Positions 8,409 through 15,084 of a DNA stretch of 20,081 nucleotides are shown piece by piece. How positions within the stretch are numbered: the first letter of the stretch is position 1; each line of letters opens with the position of its first letter. This DNA comes from a virus: positions 1-20,081 of IMG/VR virus record IMGVR_UViG_3300032241_000675; one strand, 5' to 3'. The notes below the pieces were generated by a model. It worked only from the letters and a program-made list of their open reading frames with translations, was not told the DNA's origin and searched no databases. The position numbers and the translations under genes were made by a program.

Positions 8409-9093
8409 ACCCGGAACTTTTGGTGGTCCTGCTCGAAACGGAGATATAGTTGCCATCATCAATGTTATTCAACACTTAAGGTTTGCAAAACCAAATCTGA
8501 AGTTTCATATGAAACCTGGCACAATAAGTGCCGATGATTATTGTCAAAAGTTTTTTCAGTATCTTTGTAAAACAAATGATTTCTTTTCTCCAACACAAGG
8601 TACCGAATCTTTAAATTGGAGAAAAGTAAATTTATGGGACTTCCGTGATATAATTGGTGACAATGTATCAATCAAAAACCCAGACACCATGGTTGATAAG
8701 ATTGTTATCTTTCCCGTTACTGATGCACCATACAACACTTATCGCAATTGGTCTTCTGATGTTTTACCAAAAGTTATTGGTGAATTTAGTAGAGTAGAAT
8801 ATATGAATTACGAAAAGTTAATTTGTGTTAAAGAACCACTTAAAGAAAAATATGATGGTTGGACATATAGTACTGATATGGTAGAAAATATTCATCATAT
8901 TAATACAGCTAAAGTATATGTTGGTGGTGATACAGGAACTTCTCATTACACATGGTCACTTGACAGAGGACCAGAAACTATGATATACTACAACTCAAGT
9001 AGGGGACTAATACATACTTTACCTTTCTATATAACAAAAGGAAAAGGCGAATTAAGAACATACTGGTTGGACTTTGAAGGAACTAAATGGTAA
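8392..9093 (+). CDS. GT9-like glycosyltransferase-related protein, second of a pair
   Basis: A 233-residue protein with a GT-B/GT9 outline. The N-terminal segment GGPARNGDIVAIINVIQHLR corresponds to the G-D-x-(I/V) helix at the start of heptosyltransferase-like enzymes. The C-terminal AKVYVGGDTGTSHYTWSL corresponds to the conserved (V/I)G-x-DTG-x-x-H-x-A-x-x-L donor-binding motif. Between them, KIVIFPVTDAPYNTYRNWSSDVLPKVI resembles the linker strand and the P-x-x-x-W segment. It is about 100 residues shorter than the family norm. No convincing ribosome binding site precedes the ATG; the 17-base overlap with the upstream gene suggests translational coupling. The predicted role is sugar transfer to the cassette glycan, with low certainty about donor and acceptor. 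Confidence 0.72.
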   Translation: MIYNIEPGTFGGPARNGDIVAIINVIQHLRFAKPNLKFHMKPGTISADDYCQKFFQYLCKTNDFFSPTQGTESLNWRKVNLWDFRDIIGDNVSIKNPDTMVDKIVIFPVTDAPYNTYRNWSSDVLPKVIGEFSRVEYMNYEKLICVKEPLKEKYDGWTYSTDMVENIHHINTAKVYVGGDTGTSHYTWSLDRGPETMIYYNSSRGLIHTLPFYITKGKGELRTYWLDFEGTKW

Positions 9094-9758
9094 GTGTGAC
9101 AGTTATAGATTCTCTATATTATGATTTAAAACCACTTAAAAAAACATTAGAAATTTTAAGTAATAAAATCAATAGAGTTCATTGGTTTAGTGACATTCCA
9201 TTTCCAGAAAAACCATTTCATGTTCCTGTTACATGGACCAAAATATCTAAAATTAAAAACTACAATGATGAGTATGGTTACATAACTTTGAAATTATGTC
9301 CAAGTGTTTGTACGGAAAATTATAACCTCATCATACACAATGACGGATTTGCAGTTAATGCGGATGCTTGGACTGATGAATTTTTAGAATATGATTACAT
9401 TGGTGCAACTTGGACTGATGGTTTTGTTGGCAATGGAGGATTCTGTTTAAGGTCAAGAAAATTGTATGATGCTTTATTGGATATGAATATACCTTATGAC
9501 ACAAACAGTTATAAAGATTATTTTAACGGAGATTTTTATTCAGTTATATCCAATGGTAATAAACTTGTTCCTGAAGATAGTATAATATGTAAGATACATA
9601 AGAGTACATTAGAGACAAAATATGGAATCAAATTTGCTCCACAACAAATAGCAGATAGATTTAGTATTGAGCACAATATGAGTTCTCCTTGGTTGGGGAA
9701 AAGTTTAGGTTTTCATGGTAAACATGGAATTCACAAATATTATGGAGTGGATTTATAA
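9087..9758 (+). CDS. DUF5672-like protein, probable glycosyltransferase relative
   Basis: A 223-residue protein. The segments NLIIHNDGFAVNADAWTDEFLEYDYIGATW and GNGGFCLRSRKLYDAL match what I remember of the DUF5672 family, found in polysaccharide loci, giant viruses and phages and regarded as GT-A-like. HNDG (residues 84-87) would sit at the place of a metal or nucleotide acidic motif, and GNGGFCLRS (115-123) is the family signature loop. PEDSIICK near residue 160 supplies a second acidic pair. The ATG overlaps the preceding stop by seven bases and is preceded by GAAGGA with a five-base spacer. Its stop shares a base with the next ATG (TAATG). The reaction is unproven; the family match is the firm part. 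Confidence 0.82.
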   Translation: MVSVTVIDSLYYDLKPLKKTLEILSNKINRVHWFSDIPFPEKPFHVPVTWTKISKIKNYNDEYGYITLKLCPSVCTENYNLIIHNDGFAVNADAWTDEFLEYDYIGATWTDGFVGNGGFCLRSRKLYDALLDMNIPYDTNSYKDYFNGDFYSVISNGNKLVPEDSIICKIHKSTLETKYGIKFAPQQIADRFSIEHNMSSPWLGKSLGFHGKHGIHKYYGVDL

Positions 9759-11053
9759 TGGGTGTAGTATTAGATTCTAGAGATATGGTCAATTTTTTGG
9801 CCCAAGAAGACATCAAATATGTAAAAAATTATGACAATTATGTTGATGGAGAATTTGTACAATACTCTGGTCAATTGTGGGATTACAAAGAAATTACGGC
9901 TGCAATCAATACATTACTTTATGGTAAGTGGATTGTTGCTGGAGAAAAAGTAGCACAGTTTCAAATCAAATTCAGTAAAAGATTTAATGTAAATCATTCT
10001 CACATGGTCAACTCAGGCAGTTCGGCCAATCTGGTATTGATTACTGCCATGAAAAAGAAATTCAACTGGCAGCCTGATGATGAAGTGATTGTATCACCTG
10101 TTGGGTTTCCTACAACGATTGCACCTATCGTACAAAATGGTTTGAAACCAATTTTTATTGATATAGAATTGGATACATTAAACTTTGATGTTAATTTAAT
10201 TGAAGGAAAGATTACATCTAAAACAAAAGCTATTTTTGTTTCACCTGTATTAGGTAATCCGCCTGATATGGATAGACTTGTTGATATCTGTAATAAACAT
10301 AACCTTGTTTTGTTGGGAGATAACTGTGATTCTTTAGGAACAAACTGGAAAGGTAATTTAATTACTGATTTGTACTATGCTTGGACCACATCATTCTATC
10401 CAGCACACCACATATCTACAGGTGAAGGTGGCATGGTTTGTTCAAATGATGAAGATTTTATCAATCAAGCCAGAAGTATTTCTTGGTGGGGTCGTGATTG
10501 TTATTGTGTCGGTTCAAACAATCTATTAGAATGTGGAACTTGTGGGAACCGTTTTGACAAATGGTTGGATGATTTTGATGGCATCATTGACCATAAATAT
10601 TTGTTTACCAATATCGGTTACAATTTAAAACCATTGGACTTACAAGGTGCTATTGGTATTGAACAATTGGCTAAGTTTGATATGTTAGAGTCTAAACGTA
10701 GAGAGTATAAAAATATCATTCAAAAGTTTATTGAAGACAATATCAAAGGAGTCCGTGTGATTGATGCATCACCAAATTCTGATCCTTCTTGGTTTGGTGT
10801 TCCTATTTATTGTGAAACTCAAGAAATCAAAGAAAAATTTGTTGCTCACCTAGAGAAAAACAAAATTCAAACCAGAAATTACTTTAGCGGCAATATTCTT
10901 TTACATCCAGGTTATAAACACCTAGATGATGCTAAAAAGTATACAAATTCAAATTTGGCTTTGAGCAATGTATTTTTTGTTGGTTGTTCTCCTCTTTATA
11001 ATCAAAAAGTTCTTTCATATATTGAAAAAGTGTGTAAAAAATGGAACGATTGA
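9758..11053 (+). CDS. rfbH: PMP/[2Fe-2S] sugar 3-dehydrase, RfbH/E1 type (DegT/DnrJ fold)
   Basis: A 431-residue enzyme of the fold-type I aminotransferase superfamily. E1-type members do not transaminate: with PMP and an iron-sulfur cluster they remove the C3 hydroxyl of CDP-4-keto-6-deoxyglucose, on the way to 3,6-dideoxyhexoses. Supporting residues are SGSSANL near 85-91 and GDNCDSLG around 188-195. In SFYPAHHISTGEGG (212-225), His217 occupies the place of the PLP-binding lysine, as in RfbH, AscC and ColD. C190 and C248 are separated by 57 residues, followed by C250, C259 and C262 in GRDCYC and CGTCGNRF, closely resembling the cluster site of E1. HKYLFTNIGYNLKPLDLQGAIG is the standard DegT C-terminal block. 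The spacing between C250 and C262 is about four residues longer than in the RfbH sequences I remember. No E3-type reductase is encoded nearby, so electrons would have to come from the host or from outside the window. Confidence 0.9.
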   Translation: MGVVLDSRDMVNFLAQEDIKYVKNYDNYVDGEFVQYSGQLWDYKEITAAINTLLYGKWIVAGEKVAQFQIKFSKRFNVNHSHMVNSGSSANLVLITAMKKKFNWQPDDEVIVSPVGFPTTIAPIVQNGLKPIFIDIELDTLNFDVNLIEGKITSKTKAIFVSPVLGNPPDMDRLVDICNKHNLVLLGDNCDSLGTNWKGNLITDLYYAWTTSFYPAHHISTGEGGMVCSNDEDFINQARSISWWGRDCYCVGSNNLLECGTCGNRFDKWLDDFDGIIDHKYLFTNIGYNLKPLDLQGAIGIEQLAKFDMLESKRREYKNIIQKFIEDNIKGVRVIDASPNSDPSWFGVPIYCETQEIKEKFVAHLEKNKIQTRNYFSGNILLHPGYKHLDDAKKYTNSNLALSNVFFVGCSPLYNQKVLSYIEKVCKKWND

Positions 11054-11853
11054 TTAATGTATTAGGTGCTGGGTTTGTTGGAGGTCGTTATTGTGAATTG
11101 ACACCCAACACAATCGTAAATGAAAGAAATGATTACACGATTAAGGCAAATGATGTATTATATTTCATTTCAACCATAGACAACTATAACGTACATACAA
11201 ATCCTTATCTGGACATAGATACAAATCTAACCACATTGATTAAGACGTTACAGACTTGTAAAGAAAATACAACCTTCAACTTTATTAGTTCTTGGTTTGT
11301 TTATGGTAATGTGCCATTGCCAGCCAAAGAAGATTCTTATTGTGATCCAAAAGGTTTCTATTCTATTACTAAACGTGCTGCGGAACAACTATTGATTTCA
11401 TATTGTGATACTTTTGGTATTAAATATCGTATCATTAGATTAGCCAATGTTTTGGGTAAATCTGATAGTAAAGTGTCCAAGAAAAAGAATGCTTTACAGT
11501 ATATGATTAATGAAATCAAAAACAATAACGATGTTAATTTATATGATGGAGGAGAAATATTTAGAGACTACATTCATGTTGATGATGTAGTGAAAGCGAT
11601 TAATCTAATACTTGATAAAGGTAATTTGAACACCATCTATAATATAGGAAATGGTGAGAAAGTATATCTAAAAGACGCTTTGTCTTATGTTAAAGATAAA
11701 GTAGGATCCTCCTCAAAATTCAATATTATTAAATCGGTAAAGTTCCATCAGACGGTTCAGACAAAAAATATGGTGCTTGACATTTCAAAAATACAACAAC
11801 TAGGGTATAAACCTAGTATGGATATTTGCCAAATTTTAGATTCTGTGTTATAA
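11041..11853 (+). CDS. NAD(P)-dependent sugar epimerase/reductase, extended SDR
   Basis: A 270-residue extended short-chain dehydrogenase. The dinucleotide-binding turn is GAGFVG (residues 9-14), and the catalytic pair is Tyr107-x-x-x-Lys111 in FYSITKRAAEQ. NFISSWFVYG supplies the upstream catalytic Ser region, IIRLANVLGK the post-active-site strand, and FRDYIHVDDVVKAI the conserved substrate-side block; NIGNGEKV follows. It overlaps the 3-dehydrase gene by 13 bases. In O-antigen clusters the enzyme after RfbH is an SDR such as abequose or paratose synthase, which reduces the C4 keto group of the 3,6-dideoxy intermediate, so the same role is inferred here. It is slightly shorter than typical epimerases because the region after the first strand is compressed. 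A GDP- or UDP-sugar epimerase cannot be excluded. It is the last gene of the glycan run; a TAA-TAG double stop follows. Confidence 0.85.
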   Translation: MERLINVLGAGFVGGRYCELTPNTIVNERNDYTIKANDVLYFISTIDNYNVHTNPYLDIDTNLTTLIKTLQTCKENTTFNFISSWFVYGNVPLPAKEDSYCDPKGFYSITKRAAEQLLISYCDTFGIKYRIIRLANVLGKSDSKVSKKKNALQYMINEIKNNNDVNLYDGGEIFRDYIHVDDVVKAINLILDKGNLNTIYNIGNGEKVYLKDALSYVKDKVGSSSKFNIIKSVKFHQTVQTKNMVLDISKIQQLGYKPSMDICQILDSVL

Positions 11854-11864
11854 TAGACCGTATA

Positions 11865-11905
11865 TATCGGTTGGAACATTTTAAAGATTCTGACATATAC
11901 CGATA
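11865..11905. other. Imperfect inverted repeat in the intergenic region
   Basis: TATCGGT at 11865-11871 is the reverse complement of ACCGATA at 11899-11905, with a 27-base spacer. The left arm also lies inside a short dyad, ACCG-N7-CGGT, at 11857-11871. It sits just upstream of the late promoter core and downstream of the SDR stop. It could be a weak RNA hairpin ending the glycan operon or a protein-binding site. The arms are short, there is no T-run after the right arm, and chance is possible. Confidence 0.25.
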
Positions 11906-11912
11906 AAAGTTG

Positions 11913-11920
11913 TATAAATA
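11913..11920 (+). promoter_or_regulatory. T4-type late promoter core TATAAATA
   Basis: An exact match to the T4 late promoter consensus TATAAATA, which is read by host RNA polymerase carrying phage gp55 with gp33 and the sliding clamp. It lies in the 115-base intergenic region, the only substantial one in the window. In T4 the core spans about -13 to -6, so transcription would start near 11926-11927, giving a leader of about 43 bases before ATG 11969. It would drive the operon of the ligase-like protein, the fusion enzyme and the following virion-type genes. Confidence 0.72.
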
Positions 11921-11968
11921 AGCAACGGCAACCAAAGTGTGTTGCATTTCTAGAGAAGGTCTAATTCA

Positions 11969-13147
11969 ATGGGTCGTTTTTTACAATTTCTCAAGGAAGA
12001 AGCCGAAGGTGATGGCAAATTAAAGCACATTACTCATCCGGAGGATCGTCCTTTGATGCACGGAGCAAAAGGCTTCAAACGTGCTGTTGAGGTATTGAAT
12101 AAGGCGCACAACCACATCAAGTCTGGTGGCCACAGTTCTGATATGACAATGAAATATGATGGTTCGCCATCTTTAGTTTTTGGTCATCATCCAGAGACTG
12201 GTAAATTCTTTGTGGCGTCCAAGTCCGCTTTCAATAAGAATCCTAAGATCAATTATACCTCGGCAGACATTCAAAAGAACCATGGCCATGCTCCTGGTCT
12301 TGTAGATAAATTACAGGCATCACTTACACATTTAAAGAAAGTTGCACCAAAGAAAGGTGTATATCAAGGCGATGTTATGTTTTCTCACGGTGATGTGAAA
12401 CATAAGTCGGGCGGAAAAGCATCATTCACACCAAATACAATCACATATACTGCTAAAGGCGATGAAGCTGAAAAAGTTAAAAAAGCCAAATTAGGTATAG
12501 TTGTTCACCAACAATATCATGGCGACACATTAGATAATATGAAGGCGGATCCTCATCCAGACCATCACAATTTTGGTCATCATCCAGATGTGTGGCATAA
12601 ATCAGCGGAATTGAACACTAAAAATGTTCATTATTCCGAAGAGGATCAAAATGAATTTCATAAACATATGGAAGCTGCCAAAAAGATACATGATGCTCAT
12701 GGTAAAGAAATGTATAAGGCTACTGAACCACATTCTGGTGAAGCTGGTCATTTGGCAACTTATATTAATCACACGGTTCGTACAGATGAGAAACCAACAC
12801 CTGAAGGTTTGAAAAAACATATAGCGGATAAGTATAAGAAAAGTATTGAAAAGTTAAAAACTCCTGCAGCTCAATCAAAAAAAGCAAGTGAATTGAAATC
12901 ACATATGGATTACATTGATGCTAACAAAAAACATTATAAAGCTGCATTAGATATGCACCAACATTTAGAAAAAGCAAAAAACGTTTTGGTTCGTACATTG
13001 AACCAAGCACCAGGAGGTCTAGAACATCATATTAATGATAAACCAACCGATCCAGAAGGTTATGTTGTCAATCATGCTGGTGAACCTGACAAATTGGTCA
13101 ATCGTAAAGAATTCGCCAAAGCAAACTTACTTAAAGTTAGAAAATGA
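11969..13147 (+). CDS. Ligase-like covalent nucleotidyltransferase (DUF6267-like phage protein)
   Basis: A 392-residue protein rich in His and Lys. It carries, in order, the motifs of the DNA/RNA ligase and capping-enzyme superfamily. Motif I is KYDG at 62-65 (Lys62 would carry the AMP), a following SKSAF resembles a motif Ia-type segment, YQGDVM at 132-137 is motif III-like, GIVVH at 176-180 is IIIa-like, and PEGYVV at 362-367 is motif IV-like. About 180 residues, mostly charged helix (coiled-coil-like), are inserted between IIIa and IV, which is unusual. I believe this corresponds to the phage family DUF6267, from memory. The N-terminus MGRFLQFLKEEA resembles the leader of three other proteins here and T4 capsid-targeting peptides, so it may be packaged and processed after Glu10 or Glu11. 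GAGAAGG lies nine bases before the ATG. The substrate (RNA, DNA or protein) is unknown. Confidence 0.75.
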   Translation: MGRFLQFLKEEAEGDGKLKHITHPEDRPLMHGAKGFKRAVEVLNKAHNHIKSGGHSSDMTMKYDGSPSLVFGHHPETGKFFVASKSAFNKNPKINYTSADIQKNHGHAPGLVDKLQASLTHLKKVAPKKGVYQGDVMFSHGDVKHKSGGKASFTPNTITYTAKGDEAEKVKKAKLGIVVHQQYHGDTLDNMKADPHPDHHNFGHHPDVWHKSAELNTKNVHYSEEDQNEFHKHMEAAKKIHDAHGKEMYKATEPHSGEAGHLATYINHTVRTDEKPTPEGLKKHIADKYKKSIEKLKTPAAQSKKASELKSHMDYIDANKKHYKAALDMHQHLEKAKNVLVRTLNQAPGGLEHHINDKPTDPEGYVVNHAGEPDKLVNRKEFAKANLLKVRK

Positions 13148-15084
13148 AATCATTCCTACAGTTAGTACAAGAAGAAGAGCAAGCACATAAACCTGTGGTG
13201 ATTGCCTTTGGTCGTATGAATCCACCAACCACGGGTCACTTAAAGTTGATTGATAAAGTGCGTGAAGTGGCAAATAAACGAAAAGCCAAACACAAAGTAA
13301 TTGTTTCACATTCACAAGACGCCAAAAAGAATCCATTATCAGGCGAACAAAAAGTTAAACACTTAAAAAGATATTCGCCTGGTACTCATTTTGAAGCATC
13401 TTCAAAAGATAAACCAACGATTCTACACCACGCTGCAGCATTACACGCAACCGGACACGACCACTTAACAGTTGTTGCTGGTTCAGATCGTGTTAAAGAG
13501 ATGCATGACTTATTACACAAGTATAATGGTGTAGAAGGCCGCCATGGTCATTACAATTTCAAAAAGATTAATGTTGTTTCTGCTGGTCACCGTGATCCAG
13601 ATGCCGAAGGCGAAGAAGGAATGTCTGGCACTAAGATGAGAGAACACGCCAAGAATAAAGACTTCCATGAATTTAGAAAAGGTGTTCCACATCATGTATC
13701 AGATGCTCATGCTAGAGAATTGATGAGAGATACTCGTAAAGGTATGGGTTTAAATGAACAAGTTGACCGTGGAATGTTTAAGGCTGTGTTTGTTACAGGC
13801 GGACCAGGTTCTGGTAAAGATGTAATCATCCGTGAAGCAATTGCCGAAGCTAAAGCGGTAGAATTAAATGTAATTCAAGCTATTGATTATTTGGCAGACA
13901 AACAGAAACTGTCCGAAAGAACAAACGATTACCGTAGAGAAACTATTCGTAATCGTGGTCCTATAATCATCAATGGACCTGCTGACGATAACTCTATATC
14001 TCATATTAGAGAAGAACTAGAAGAACTTGGATACGAAACAATGATGATATTCGTACATACGTCAAATGAGGTTTCTAAAGAGAGAAATGAAAAATTAAAT
14101 CGTATGATGTCCGAATCAATTCGTTTAGATAAATGGAAAGAGTCACAAAAATTTCATGATGCGTTTGTAAGGGAGTTTAAAACAGCATTAACCTTTGATA
14201 ACAGTTATACTTATGCTGAAATTGAAGACCAAATTACAGAAACCTATGTCAAAGTTAACGAATTTATAGATAATAAATCCTACAATGATATCGCATTTTC
14301 ATGGTTGGAAAGCCATAATAAATTAAATATCAATGAAACTTTTAATTATTTGTTTAAGGAAAAAACTGATGTTACAAAAGATAGCAAATCTATTCAAGCT
14401 CAAACCACGAAACGTTATAACCCAAGATTTATCAAAGCCGCAGGACCTGCAGACATCTCTCCTGAAAACTCCGGAAAGAGAAATCCCCTTGGCCAAGGAG
14501 ACCAAATTAAAGGAAACTCCTTCCCAAGAAAAGATCCAAACGGAAGAGGTCACAGCGGTGGCGCATGGTCAGGAGCCTACAGCACCGAAGAAGCCGGCCC
14601 AACGCTCAAAGTCAACCCGCCAAAGAAAGAACCAAACTTCAACTACGACAACGACAAAATCAAAAAGCAGAAAAGGGGCAACACCTCGTTAAGTGCTGGT
14701 CGTGTTGGTAGACCAGATGGCATTGGTTCTACATATGATACCAGAGCAGGTGGTCAAGGTGCGGCCGCTGGAGCAGGTTTAGGTCAAAATATTGGTGAAA
14801 GCGAACACTTCAGTAACGCTCAGAGCACGACTGCTCTACCAGGAAGTTCTGCTATGTCACCAAATCCACTAAGCAGTGCTTGGGATCCAGAAAAGAAAAA
14901 GTCATTCAACAAGCTTAGAAAAACCATGAAAGAATGGAATGGTTTCATAAATGATGTTGAATCTGGTGTTGGTGGTACATTAGGTGGTGCAGATAATAAA
15001 GAAAAGATGCAGTCTTACCGAGATAACGACCAAAAAATGAAAATGGCAGGAATATTAATTAAAAAGAAAAAGGGAGCAAAATAA
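13144..15084 (+). CDS. Adenylyl/cytidylyltransferase-P-loop kinase fusion with low-complexity tail
   Basis: A 646-residue multidomain protein. Residues 1-12 (MKSFLQLVQEEE) are a capsid-targeting-like leader. Residues 17-205 form an HxGH-type nucleotidyltransferase: GRMNPPTTGH at 23-32, VVAGSDR at 110-116 and MSGTKMRE at 160-167, the last matching the (I/M)SGTxxR motif of NMN/phosphopantetheine adenylyltransferases. Residues 212-400 are a P-loop kinase-like domain with GGPGSGKD at 219-226 and a downstream IIINGPADD strand; the layout is AAA/zeta-toxin-like. Residues 415 to about 600 are Gly/Pro/Ser-rich and probably disordered, and the tail ends in a Lys cluster. The start overlaps the previous stop (ATGA), and the stop shares a base with the next ATG. 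In T4-like phages NadR/NadV-type enzymes serve NAD metabolism, so an NAD or nucleotide role is plausible but unproven. Base composition changes sharply at 14455-14690. Confidence 0.82.
   Translation: MKSFLQLVQEEEQAHKPVVIAFGRMNPPTTGHLKLIDKVREVANKRKAKHKVIVSHSQDAKKNPLSGEQKVKHLKRYSPGTHFEASSKDKPTILHHAAALHATGHDHLTVVAGSDRVKEMHDLLHKYNGVEGRHGHYNFKKINVVSAGHRDPDAEGEEGMSGTKMREHAKNKDFHEFRKGVPHHVSDAHARELMRDTRKGMGLNEQVDRGMFKAVFVTGGPGSGKDVIIREAIAEAKAVELNVIQAIDYLADKQKLSERTNDYRRETIRNRGPIIINGPADDNSISHIREELEELGYETMMIFVHTSNEVSKERNEKLNRMMSESIRLDKWKESQKFHDAFVREFKTALTFDNSYTYAEIEDQITETYVKVNEFIDNKSYNDIAFSWLESHNKLNINETFNYLFKEKTDVTKDSKSIQAQTTKRYNPRFIKAAGPADISPENSGKRNPLGQGDQIKGNSFPRKDPNGRGHSGGAWSGAYSTEEAGPTLKVNPPKKEPNFNYDNDKIKKQKRGNTSLSAGRVGRPDGIGSTYDTRAGGQGAAAGAGLGQNIGESEHFSNAQSTTALPGSSAMSPNPLSSAWDPEKKKSFNKLRKTMKEWNGFINDVESGVGGTLGGADNKEKMQSYRDNDQKMKMAGILIKKKKGAK

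Noticed and set aside
3992-11853. A complete bacterial O-antigen locus, suggesting the window is bacterial
   Set aside because: There is no flippase, polymerase or membrane-anchored initiating transferase, and the cassette is bounded by T4-like replication and late virion genes.
14333-14692. A 119-codon open frame in +2 relative to the fusion gene
   Set aside because: It has no ribosome binding site, the protein is low-complexity Lys/Thr/Pro, and it is explained by the shifted codon bias of the patch in the real frame, which has intact domains on both sides.
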